Assembly (NCBI RefSeq): GCF_018502625.1
Contig: NZ_CP075566.1
Span: 5,583,001-5,647,000, forward strand
Origin: Pseudomonas hormoni
GTDB taxonomy: Bacteria; Pseudomonadota; Gammaproteobacteria; Pseudomonadales; Pseudomonadaceae
DNA length: 64,000 nucleotides
Direction: 5' to 3'
The notes under the pieces: model-generated
Told to the model about the DNA's origin: nothing
Databases searched by the model: none
The model's input: only the letters and a program-made list of their open reading frames with translations
Shown here: piece after piece, positions 54,173-63,339 of the stretch
Layout of the letters: the number at the start of each line of letters is the position of its first letter
How positions within the stretch are numbered: position 1 is the first letter of the stretch
Program-made: the position numbers and the translations under genes

Positions 54173-56878
54173 ATGCCCACGCCGTACCTTCATCGCCCGC
54201 ATCAACTTGCGCTGGCGATCGCTCTCTCAGTTGGCTGCATCGAGCTATCCATGGCTCAAGTGGAAACTGCTGCCGCTGTCGGAACACCCAGCAAGAAAGA
54301 TGTCGCAGCCCCCTGGCCTAAAAAAGATGACCTTTTGGCGATCAAGAATTTCATCGGCCCGAAAACGCAGGCGGTCAAACCGGCCCCGCTCACACCGGAA
54401 GAACCGCTTGGGCTTACGTCATCGACTCCAATTCATCAAAAGCCCATAGACGTTGCTATAGACATGGCCGAGTACGCGTTTTCTGGTGCCCCATCCGAAA
54501 CGGCAAGCGTACCCATAGCTCAAGTGGAGATCGCTCCCACTGTCGGCACACCCGGCAAAAAAGATGCCGCAGCTCCCTGGCCTAAAAAAGATGACCTTTT
54601 GGCGATCAAGAATTTCATCGGCCCGAAAACACAGGCGGTCAAACCGGCCCAGCTCACACCGGAAGAACCGCTTGGGCTGACGCCATCGACTCCAATTCAC
54701 CGGGAGACCATGGACGTTGCTATAGATATGTCCGAGTACGAGCTTCCTGATGCCCCATCCTTAACGGCAAGCGTACCCATGGCTCAAGAGGCGACGGCTG
54801 CCGCTGTCGAAGCACCTGGCAAGAAAGATCGTGCAACTCCCTGGCCTAAAAAAGATGACCTTTTGGCGATCAAGAACTTCATCGGCCCGAAAGAACATGC
54901 CGTCAAACCTGCCCCGCTCACATCGGAAGAACCGCTTGGGCTGGCGCCATCGACTCCCATTCACAGGAAGCCAATAGACGTTGCCATAGACATGGCCGAG
55001 TACGAGTTTCCTGATGCCTCACCCGAAACGGAAAGCGAGTACGAGAAGTTCCTTCAGGACTACTCCCCTAAGCACACTATTGCGTCAACACGGTACGAAG
55101 GCGTCGACGGGATCGCACTGGCGCTCACGGACGGCAACGACCTGTTGATCGTCAACAAAGGGGCGAGTTTCAACGGGGAAATTCAGGGCGGTGGTGGCGT
55201 GAATGTATTGCTGCTGAACTCTGAAGAGGGCGGCTCACTTGATAAAACCAGCAACTTCTCGGGACTGCGAGTGGCGAAAGGTGCTTGGTCGCTGAACGGC
55301 AAAGATGATTTTGCAATCGGTGTCGAAGTAATCGGAGGAGCGAAACTGTTCAACATGGGCAGTATCGCGGGTGACGGCTATGTCTACGAGGGCGCTATGT
55401 ACGGCGGCCACGGTGAGATTCGCAACCTGTTAGTAGACGGTACGTTACTCGTCAATAAGTCTCTGGGAGCACCGCATGTCCGCGGAGACCTGACCCTGAC
55501 GAAGGATTCCACGTTGTCGTACGCCATAACGGCTGACGGCACGCCACCAACCATTGTCGTTGACGGGACTGCAGAGCTTTGGAACGCCTCCCTGAATGTT
55601 GTCGCACAGCCGGGTAACTATTCCGCCAGCAATGAATACACAGTGCTCAGGGCTGGCAAAGTGGACGGCGATTTCGGACGCGTTACCAGCAACCTGGCGT
55701 ACATGACTCCGACACTGTCCCGATCTGACACCGAGGTGACGCTGAAATACGCTCGCAACGGATTGCCCTTAGGTGAGTTCGCCACCAACGACAACAGCCA
55801 GAAGTTTGGCCAGAGTGTCGCGGAGCCCGCCGCTACAGCAAACGCCGCCATCACCGCCCTACTGGGTTCCAGTGTAGAAACCGCTGCCATCGCCCTCAAC
55901 CAGCTAGCCGGATACAGCACCGCCAACCTCGCCAAGTTAACCTTGAACAGCGACGCTCCCATCAGCGCCAGCATGCTTTCCGCCATGCGCCAACTGGACA
56001 GCGGCTACAGCAGCACCGGCAGAGGAAATAACTCGCCTCGCCTGGCTGCCGGCAACGAAGTCAACGGAAGAGTCTGGCTGCAAGCATTGGGGCATGGGGG
56101 AAAACTGGATCGAGACTATGACGCGCTCCAACACTCCACCCACGGTTTGGTGTTGGGTGCCGATTGGCGAATTGATGAGGAATGGCGCCTGGGTTTGATG
56201 GGCGGCAAGTCTCGGACCCGAGTCGATGGCAGCCTGTTCGACGGTGATCTCGACAGCTGGCATCTGGGCGCCTATGCCCTGCGTCAAAACGGGCCGATGT
56301 CGCTTCGCCTCGGTGCGACCCATAGCAGTCATGACGGTAGTACCCAACGTCAGATAGCTTTTAATGGTTTCAGTGACCGTCCCAAAGGCCGCTACGACGC
56401 CAATACGCAGCAAGTCTTCGCGGAAGTGGGTTACAACCTGGGCCGTGACGCTTACAGCATCGAACCGTTCGCCAGCCTCGGCTATCAACGCTACCAGCGT
56501 GACAGCTACACGGAAAAAGGCGGGGATGCGTCACTGCAAGTCCAGGAACAAACGCGCAACAACGTTAACAGCACATTTGGTCTGCGTGTGGCGAAGCTCA
56601 ACACTCTGGATAACGGCATGCAATTGACCCCACGTTTCAGTGCTGGCTGGAAGCACACTTATGGTGAGCTCAACAGCTACACTCGCCAGAAACTGGCAAC
56701 AGAGGACACCCGGTACACCGTTGAAGGTGCCGCGCTGGATCGTAACAGTGTGACGCTGGACGCGGGACTCGATCTCGCTCTATCGAAGCGGCAGACATTG
56801 GGCGTTGGCGTCACCGGTGAAATGGGCACCGATAGCCGCAATCACGGCATAACAGGCCAGTGGCGAATGAGCTTCTAA
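54173..56878 (+). CDS. Autotransporter (type Va) with three tandem 88-residue passenger repeats
   Basis: The 901-residue protein has a signal peptide (LALAIALSVGCIELSMAQ). Three near-identical 88-residue repeats follow (residues about 29-116, 117-204, 205-292), each containing APWPKKDDLLAIKNFIGPK-like and EEPLGL...STPIH segments. Next come a pertactin-like beta-helical passenger (about 310-560) and a C-terminal outer-membrane beta barrel (about 640-901, VNGRVWLQALGHGGKLDRDY) ending in ...WRMSF with the required terminal Phe. It is predicted to be cell-surface displayed. No protease or esterase catalytic motif was seen, so adhesion or shielding is more likely. Confidence 0.9.
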   Translation: MPTPYLHRPHQLALAIALSVGCIELSMAQVETAAAVGTPSKKDVAAPWPKKDDLLAIKNFIGPKTQAVKPAPLTPEEPLGLTSSTPIHQKPIDVAIDMAEYAFSGAPSETASVPIAQVEIAPTVGTPGKKDAAAPWPKKDDLLAIKNFIGPKTQAVKPAQLTPEEPLGLTPSTPIHRETMDVAIDMSEYELPDAPSLTASVPMAQEATAAAVEAPGKKDRATPWPKKDDLLAIKNFIGPKEHAVKPAPLTSEEPLGLAPSTPIHRKPIDVAIDMAEYEFPDASPETESEYEKFLQDYSPKHTIASTRYEGVDGIALALTDGNDLLIVNKGASFNGEIQGGGGVNVLLLNSEEGGSLDKTSNFSGLRVAKGAWSLNGKDDFAIGVEVIGGAKLFNMGSIAGDGYVYEGAMYGGHGEIRNLLVDGTLLVNKSLGAPHVRGDLTLTKDSTLSYAITADGTPPTIVVDGTAELWNASLNVVAQPGNYSASNEYTVLRAGKVDGDFGRVTSNLAYMTPTLSRSDTEVTLKYARNGLPLGEFATNDNSQKFGQSVAEPAATANAAITALLGSSVETAAIALNQLAGYSTANLAKLTLNSDAPISASMLSAMRQLDSGYSSTGRGNNSPRLAAGNEVNGRVWLQALGHGGKLDRDYDALQHSTHGLVLGADWRIDEEWRLGLMGGKSRTRVDGSLFDGDLDSWHLGAYALRQNGPMSLRLGATHSSHDGSTQRQIAFNGFSDRPKGRYDANTQQVFAEVGYNLGRDAYSIEPFASLGYQRYQRDSYTEKGGDASLQVQEQTRNNVNSTFGLRVAKLNTLDNGMQLTPRFSAGWKHTYGELNSYTRQKLATEDTRYTVEGAALDRNSVTLDAGLDLALSKRQTLGVGVTGEMGTDSRNHGITGQWRMSF
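54257..55048 (+). repeat. Three tandem 264-bp repeats in the autotransporter passenger
   Basis: Repeat units begin at 54257, 54521 and 54785, exactly 264 bases (88 codons) apart. They are highly similar at DNA level, which points to recent duplication or ongoing homogenisation. Confidence 0.9.
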
Positions 56879-56897
56879 CCCTCACAAACTCCGGGCG

Positions 56898-56924
56898 AAA
56901 AAAAAGGGGAGCACATGCCCCCCC
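56898..56924 (-). terminator. Terminator of the pycA-pycB operon
   Basis: On the minus strand GGGG-N8-CCCC is followed by eight Ts, just after the biotin-subunit stop and convergent with the autotransporter. Confidence 0.8.
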
Positions 56925-56956
56925 GAGGTTTAAAGCGGTATATCGAGGCTGTTAAC

Positions 56957-58765
56957 TCAGCCTTCGATCTCGATCAGGATTTCGCCCGGATTCACCCGGT
57001 CGCCCTTGGCTACGTGGATGGCGGTGACTTTGCCGGCGATGGCTGCCTGGACTTCGGTTTCCATCTTCATCGCTTCGGTGATCAGCACGGCCTGGCCGGC
57101 TTTGACGACGTCGCCTTCCTTGACCAGCACGTCGACGATGTTGCCCGGCATGGTGGTGCTGACGTGGCCCGGTGCAGTGGCTTGCTTGCGCTTGCTACTG
57201 CCGCCGCTAACGAATTCGTTAAGCGGTTCGAACACCACTTCTTCCGGCATGCCGTCGATGGACAGGTAGAAGTGACGCTTGCCTTCAGCCTTGACGCCGA
57301 CACCGGTGATGTCGACGCGGTAGGTTTCGCCGTGGACGTCGATGACGAACTCGGTCGGCACGCCTTCGCCACCGGCAGAGGCTACACCGCCCGCCTCGGG
57401 AATCGGCAACAGCACTTCTGGAGTGAGCGTGCCGGCAGCGCGTTCTTCAAGGAACTTGCGACCGATGTCCGGGAACATGGCGTAGGTCAGCACGTCTTCT
57501 TCAGACTTGGCCACGGCGCCGATTTCGGCACGCAGCTTGGTCATTTCCGGCTTGAGCAAGTCGGCCGGGCGAACGTCGATCACTTCTTCGCTGCCGATCG
57601 CCTGGCGACGCAGTTTTTCGTTCACGGTGCCCGGCGCCTTGCCGTAGCCGCCTTGCAGGTAGAGCTTCACTTCGTTGGTGATGGTCTTGTAGCGCTCGCC
57701 GGCCAGCACGTTGAAGAACGCCTGGGTGCCGACGATCTGCGAGGTCGGTGTAACCAGCGGCGGGAAGCCGAGGTCTTCACGAACGCGCGGGATTTCAGCG
57801 AGCACTTCGCCCATGCGGTTCAGCGCGCCCTGCTCTTTCAGCTGGTTGGCCAGGTTGGAAATCATCCCGCCCGGCACCTGGTTGACTTGTACGCGGGTGT
57901 CGACAGCGGTGAATTCGCTTTCGAACTGGTGGTACTTCTTGCGCACGGCGTAGAAGTACAAGCCGATCTCTTGCAGCAGTTCCAGGTTCAGGCCGGTGTC
58001 GAACTCGCTGCCTTTAAGGGCGGCGACCATCGACTCGGTGCCAGGGTGGCTGGTGCCCGAGGCGAAGCTGGAGATCGCGGTGTCGATGTGATCGGCGCCG
58101 TTTTCGATGGCCTTGAGCTGGCACATGGTCGCCATGCCAGCGGTATCGTGGGAGTGAATGAACACGGGCAGCGACTGCTCGGACTTCAACGCCTTGACCA
58201 GTTCGCCAGTGGCATACGGGGTCAACAGGCCAGCCATATCCTTGATCGCGACCGAGTCGCAACCCATCGCTTCCATTTGCTTGGCCTGAGCCACGAACGC
58301 GTCGATGGTGTGCACCGGGCTGGTGGTGTACGCGATGGTGCCTTGAGCGTGTTTGCCGGCGGCCTTTACCGCTTCAATGGCCGTGCGCAGGTTACGCACG
58401 TCGTTCATCGCATCGAAGATACGGAAAACGTCGATGCCGTTGACCGCAGCCTTGGCGACGAAGGCTTTGACCACGTCGTCGCTGTAGTGGCGGTAGCCCA
58501 GCAGGTTCTGGCCACGCAAGAGCATTTGCAGACGCGTGTTAGGCAACGCCGCGCGCAGTTGGCGCAGGCGCTCCCATGGGTCTTCTTTCAGAAAGCGCAC
58601 GCAGGCGTCGAAGGTTGCGCCGCCCCAGCATTCCAGCGACCAGTAGCCGACTTTGTCGAGCTTGTCGCAGATCGGCAGCATGTCTTCGGTGCGCATGCGG
58701 GTGGCGAGCAGCGATTGGTGGGCGTCGCGCAGGATTGTGTCGGTAACGTGGATTTTCTTAGTCAT
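56957..58765 (-). CDS. pycB: Pyruvate carboxylase subunit B (carboxyltransferase plus biotinyl domain)
   Basis: The 602-residue subunit has an HMGL-like carboxyltransferase domain (about 5-280, ITDTILRDAHQSLLATRM-type start, LRGQNLLGYRHY, the metal-site HSHDTAG). A conserved carboxylase region follows, then a C-terminal biotinyl domain with biotin Lys567 in EAMKME. It converts pyruvate to oxaloacetate together with PycA, encoded 11 bases upstream. This two-subunit pyruvate carboxylase is typical of Pseudomonas. An oxaloacetate decarboxylase alpha subunit is the main alternative but lacks an OadB/OadG partner here. Confidence 0.93.
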   Translation of the reverse strand: MTKKIHVTDTILRDAHQSLLATRMRTEDMLPICDKLDKVGYWSLECWGGATFDACVRFLKEDPWERLRQLRAALPNTRLQMLLRGQNLLGYRHYSDDVVKAFVAKAAVNGIDVFRIFDAMNDVRNLRTAIEAVKAAGKHAQGTIAYTTSPVHTIDAFVAQAKQMEAMGCDSVAIKDMAGLLTPYATGELVKALKSEQSLPVFIHSHDTAGMATMCQLKAIENGADHIDTAISSFASGTSHPGTESMVAALKGSEFDTGLNLELLQEIGLYFYAVRKKYHQFESEFTAVDTRVQVNQVPGGMISNLANQLKEQGALNRMGEVLAEIPRVREDLGFPPLVTPTSQIVGTQAFFNVLAGERYKTITNEVKLYLQGGYGKAPGTVNEKLRRQAIGSEEVIDVRPADLLKPEMTKLRAEIGAVAKSEEDVLTYAMFPDIGRKFLEERAAGTLTPEVLLPIPEAGGVASAGGEGVPTEFVIDVHGETYRVDITGVGVKAEGKRHFYLSIDGMPEEVVFEPLNEFVSGGSSKRKQATAPGHVSTTMPGNIVDVLVKEGDVVKAGQAVLITEAMKMETEVQAAIAGKVTAIHVAKGDRVNPGEILIEIEG

Positions 58766-58776
58766 TGGAATATTCC

Positions 58777-60192
<1,416 letters not shown>

Positions 60193-60329
60193 TTGGAGTT
60201 TCCCTTGAGCCGGTGGTACCCACGACCTGCTAGACCAGGTCGACGCGTGACCAAATGTTTCGATTTAGTCGCAGCCCCACACTAGCCCTCGTAAGGGATT
60301 AACAAAAATGATTAATTATTGGGTCAGAC

Positions 60330-60345
60330 ATAAGTAAAGACTTAT
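60330..60345. promoter_or_regulatory. Candidate PycR operator between pycA and pycR
   Basis: ATAAGT-AAAG-ACTTAT is a perfect 6-bp palindrome in the divergent promoter region, with dimensions typical of a LysR binding site. Confidence 0.5.
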
Positions 60346-60382
60346 AGTTGATTCATCAGCCTGCGGCGGGAGCTTCTAGATA

Positions 60383-61345
60383 ATGCGTAAGTCATTGATG
60401 CGTATGACATTGCGTCAATTGCAGATCTTCAATGAAGTCTGTGATTTGCGATCCTACAGCCGCGCTGCGGACGAAATGTCGCTCACACAACCCGCCGTGA
60501 GCCTGCAGATTCGTCAACTTGAGGAGCTGATTGGTCAACCGCTGTTCGATTACGTCGGCAAAAAGCTCTACATGACGGAAGCCGCCGAAGCCCTTCAGCG
60601 TGCCAGCCGGGACATTTTCGGGCGCCTGGAAAACCTCGACATGCAGCTGTCGGACATGCAGGGCTCGCTACAGGGCCAGTTGAAACTGGCGGTGGAATCC
60701 AGCGCCAAGTATTTCGTGCCGCACCTGTTTGCCGCGTTCAAACGCCAGCATCCGGAGGTCAACCTGCAACTGACGGTGGTCAACCGTGGGCAAGTGATTC
60801 GGCGTCTCTCCGACAACCGCGACGACCTGGTGATCATGTCCATGGTGCCTCAGGACATGGGGCTGGAGTTTCTGCCGTTCCTCAACAACCCGATCGTCGC
60901 CGTGGCACCGCCGGATCATCCGTTGTGCCACATGGGCCCGTTGCGTTTGCAGGACCTCGAACCCTACACGCTGCTACTGCGCGAACCCGGCTCGGGAACG
61001 CGACTGGCGTGCGAAGAGTATTTCAAGGAAAAACGCGTGCACTTCAACCAGACCCAGGAGGTCGCATCGGCCGAAGCCCAGCGTGAATGTGTGCTGGCGG
61101 GTCTGGGCGTTGCGCTGTTGACGCGCCACGCCCTGAACCTGGAGTTGGCGACCGGTGGATTGATCGAGTTACCGGTCGAGGAACTGCCGCTGTTTCGCAG
61201 CTGGTGCCTGGTGCAGGCCAAGGCCAAGCGGCTATCGCCGGTGGCCCACGCATTCCTTGCGTTTATCCGCAGCGAACGGGTGCAGATCAGCGCCCTGGTT
61301 GAGCGTTTCGACGGGAAGTTGCGGGCGCTGCCTGCCAGTAGTTGA
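60383..61345 (+). CDS. pycR: LysR-family regulator PycR
   Basis: The 320-residue regulator has an N-terminal helix-turn-helix (LQIFNEVCDLRSYSRAADEM, SLTQPAVSLQIRQLEELIGQ) and a LysR substrate domain (about 95-300). It is divergent from pycA-pycB, the arrangement recalled for PycR. The start could be ATG 60383 or an internal Met (residue 6 or 8). Its last 59 bases overlap, tail to tail, a small gene on the opposite strand. Confidence 0.88.
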   Translation: MRKSLMRMTLRQLQIFNEVCDLRSYSRAADEMSLTQPAVSLQIRQLEELIGQPLFDYVGKKLYMTEAAEALQRASRDIFGRLENLDMQLSDMQGSLQGQLKLAVESSAKYFVPHLFAAFKRQHPEVNLQLTVVNRGQVIRRLSDNRDDLVIMSMVPQDMGLEFLPFLNNPIVAVAPPDHPLCHMGPLRLQDLEPYTLLLREPGSGTRLACEEYFKEKRVHFNQTQEVASAEAQRECVLAGLGVALLTRHALNLELATGGLIELPVEELPLFRSWCLVQAKAKRLSPVAHAFLAFIRSERVQISALVERFDGKLRALPASS

Positions 61346-61496
61346 GTTCCAGATCAGGAAAATCGCCGATCTCGGCCAGCAACTGGCGGCGCTCGCAGCG
61401 ATCTTCGATGGCGCGGCGAAATTCCATGCGGCGCTGGTCTTCTTGCTGACGACGGGTTTTGACGGCGCTGTTGCGTTCTTCGTAGGGCTGGGCCAT
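61287..61496 (-). CDS. Small conserved basic hypothetical protein (69 residues)
   Basis: The product MAQPYEERNSAVKTRRQQED... is a highly charged helical peptide (then RRMEFRRAIEDRCERRQLLA). It ends with LNYWQAAPATSRRNAQ. A good GGGAG Shine-Dalgarno lies before the ATG at 61496. I recall similar short proteins next to pycR/rccR in other Pseudomonas, so it is probably real. Its function is unknown. It overlaps the pycR 3' end by 59 bases in the convergent orientation. Confidence 0.7.
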   Translation of the reverse strand: MAQPYEERNSAVKTRRQQEDQRRMEFRRAIEDRCERRQLLAEIGDFPDLELNYWQAAPATSRRNAQPGR

Positions 61497-61591
61497 TTCG
61501 AGTCTCCCAAGGCGATTACGGGAGTTACAGAATGGGCGCGAGGGATGACGGTTTAGCGGCGTGTGCGTTACAGGCAGATGAACGTTTGTTC

Positions 61592-61724
61592 TGTGGCGAG
61601 GGAGCTTGCTCCCGCTCGGCTGCGCAGCAGTCGTAAATAGCTTGAAGCGATACATCTGAAAACACCGCTGTGAATGGTTTTGGGGTCGCTTCGCAACCCA
61701 GCGGGAGCAAGCTCCCTCGCCACA
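61592..61724. repeat. REP pair (inverted), TGTGGCGAGGGAGCTTGC family
   Basis: Exact 24-base inverted cores with GCTGCGCAGC-type internal inverted repeats, located between the small charged-protein gene and rccR. Confidence 0.87.
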
Positions 61725-61744
61725 ATTTCTGCGCCAGCCTTGAA

Positions 61745-62611
61745 TCAATCGTCGAGGGCTTTGACCGACTTGGGCGACAACCGCAAGCTGCGAAGGCTGC
61801 GTTTAACGCTCTTGAGGTGGTTGACCAGGCTCGGCCCGCGCGCCATGGCCACGCCCATCGCCAACACGTCGATCACCACCAGGTGGGCGATGCGCGAGGT
61901 CAGCGGCGTATAGATTTCAGTGTCTTCGTGCACATCGATCGCCAGGTTGACGGTCGACAGTTCAGCCAACGGCGTCTGGCTCGGGCACAAGGTGATCAGC
62001 GAGGCGCCGCTTTCGCGCACCAGGTTCGCGGTGATCAACAAATCCTTGGAACGCCCGGATTGGGAAATGCAGATCGCCACGTCGGTCGGCTTCAACGTGA
62101 CCGCCGACATCGCCTGCATGTGCGGGTCGGAATACGCGGCCGCCGTCAGCAGCAAACGGAAGAATTTGTGCTGGGCATCCGCAGCCACGGCACCCGAGGC
62201 GCCAAAGCCATAAAACTCGACACGCTGGGCCTGGGACATCAGCGACACCGCGCGCTGCAACTCCACCGGATCGAGCTTCTCGCGAACCTCCATCAGGGTG
62301 TGCAGGGTGGTGTCGAAAATTTTCAGGCTGTAGTCGGCGACCGAGTCGTCTTCATGGATCGCAAACTGGCCGAAGCTCGCACCGGCCGCGAGGCTCTGCG
62401 CCAGCTTCAGTTTCAGATCCTGAAACCCGGAGCAACCAATGGCGCGGCAGAACCGCACGATGGTCGGCTCGCTGATGCCCACACTGTGGGCCAGGTCGGC
62501 CATGGAACTGTGCATCACCGCCGCTGGATCAAGCAGCACGTGGTCGGCGACCTTCAGCTCCGACTTGCGTAACAGGTGGCGTGACTGGGCGATGTGTTGC
62601 AGCAGATTCAA
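61745..62611 (-). CDS. rccR: RpiR-family repressor RccR
   Basis: The 288-residue regulator has an RpiR helix-turn-helix (about 1-77, VGISEPTIVRFCRAIGCSGF) and a SIS sugar-phosphate domain (about 125-255, GFGASGAVAADAQHKFFRLL then ISQSGRSKDLL). The sequence differs from HexR, and its position beside pycR matches the regulator named RccR (repressor of carbon catabolism), which senses KDPG and controls pyruvate, gluconeogenic and glyoxylate genes. A TGTAGT-N3-ACTACA palindrome lies upstream, so autoregulation is likely. Confidence 0.8.
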   Translation of the reverse strand: MNLLQHIAQSRHLLRKSELKVADHVLLDPAAVMHSSMADLAHSVGISEPTIVRFCRAIGCSGFQDLKLKLAQSLAAGASFGQFAIHEDDSVADYSLKIFDTTLHTLMEVREKLDPVELQRAVSLMSQAQRVEFYGFGASGAVAADAQHKFFRLLLTAAAYSDPHMQAMSAVTLKPTDVAICISQSGRSKDLLITANLVRESGASLITLCPSQTPLAELSTVNLAIDVHEDTEIYTPLTSRIAHLVVIDVLAMGVAMARGPSLVNHLKSVKRSLRSLRLSPKSVKALDD

Positions 62612-62964
62612 GGTCTGGACTCTTTGTTATTGGCAGGCGCCGGGGATGTAGCAAGCTTGTAGTTATACTACATGAATCGGCTTTTTGCCTGCTCAATGCG
62701 TAACCGAATCCCTCGTTTTCAGGCGTGCGCGCTCCATGTAGCACTCATTGTCAGAGCGTCAGCGCAACCGAAGCGGACCCTTGAAGCAGACAATCACCCC
62801 CGATCGACCTACTCGAAGCTTCCGGAGCTTAGTTGTTAGAAGAACAAACGAATGAAACACTCGTACTTACAAATACAACTAACAAGCCTCTTCCAAAAAC
62901 AACTCCGCCTAGTTACTTTGATCGTGCAGGACGCAATCAAACTTAATTACAGGAGTTACACACT
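62612..62964. other. Divergent intergenic region between rccR and an unknown small gene
   Basis: The 353-base gap holds the rccR operator (62658-62672) and an AT-rich stretch (about 62820-62960) leading to the 104-residue gene, which has a clear AGGAG ribosome binding site. No further gene was seen. Confidence 0.6.
62658..62672. promoter_or_regulatory. RccR-type operator, TGTAGT-TAT-ACTACA
   Basis: A perfect 6-bp palindrome with a 3-base centre lies 46-60 bases before the rccR start. The shape fits the recalled RccR recognition motif (TGTAGT...ACTACA). Confidence 0.75.
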
Positions 62965-63279
62965 ATGAGCATTAAAACCAAAAGCTGGACCGCACAAATT
63001 GACCGCATGCCTGGCGAAGCTTCTTTCCGCACCTTTGGCACCGTAACCGTTGCACACACAGGCATTACCCCTAAACTGGTGATGACTGCGATGCAGGATA
63101 AATCCTTTGATCTGCGACTGGAGTTGCTGCTCGAAAACTCCAACGAAGTTTCGTTGCAAGTTGAAACGGACAAAGTTGTTGAATATAAAGTACCGGGGAA
63201 TTCTAATGTTTCCGGTGTGAGCATTTTCTATAAGGGTGAATTAATTCATCACATCGATGATGTTCTGATTACAAACTAA
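62965..63279 (+). CDS. Hypothetical protein, 104 residues, beta-rich
   Basis: The product begins MSIKTKSWTAQIDRMPGEAS and continues with alternating strand-like segments (GTVTVAHTGITPKLVMTAMQ, DLRLELLLENSNEV, GVSIFYKGELIHHIDDVLIT). There is no signal peptide and no cysteine. The AGGAG Shine-Dalgarno and a downstream hairpin make it a convincing gene. Its base composition is AT-richer than its neighbours. I do not recognise the family. Confidence 0.72.
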   Translation: MSIKTKSWTAQIDRMPGEASFRTFGTVTVAHTGITPKLVMTAMQDKSFDLRLELLLENSNEVSLQVETDKVVEYKVPGNSNVSGVSIFYKGELIHHIDDVLITN

Positions 63280-63290
63280 GTCTATAAATA

Positions 63291-63319
63291 CCTTCCCGTC
63301 ACTTTACGTGGCGGGAAGG
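63291..63319. terminator. Hairpin between the unknown gene and the EAL gene
   Basis: CCTTCCCG-T-CAC and GTG-G-CGGGAAGG form an 11-bp stem with one mismatch and a 5-base loop in the convergent gap. The T runs are weak on both sides. Confidence 0.6.
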
Positions 63320-63339
63320 CGTTATTGTGCGACGTACTT

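Noticed and set aside
61497..61748. N-terminal extension of the small charged-protein frame upstream of 61496
   Set aside because: The extension is translated REP sequence. The ATG at 61496 has a proper ribosome binding site.
61745..62611. Calling the RpiR-family regulator HexR
   Set aside because: The sequence differs from HexR in the N-terminal half, and the locus is next to pycR rather than zwf/edd. RccR fits better.
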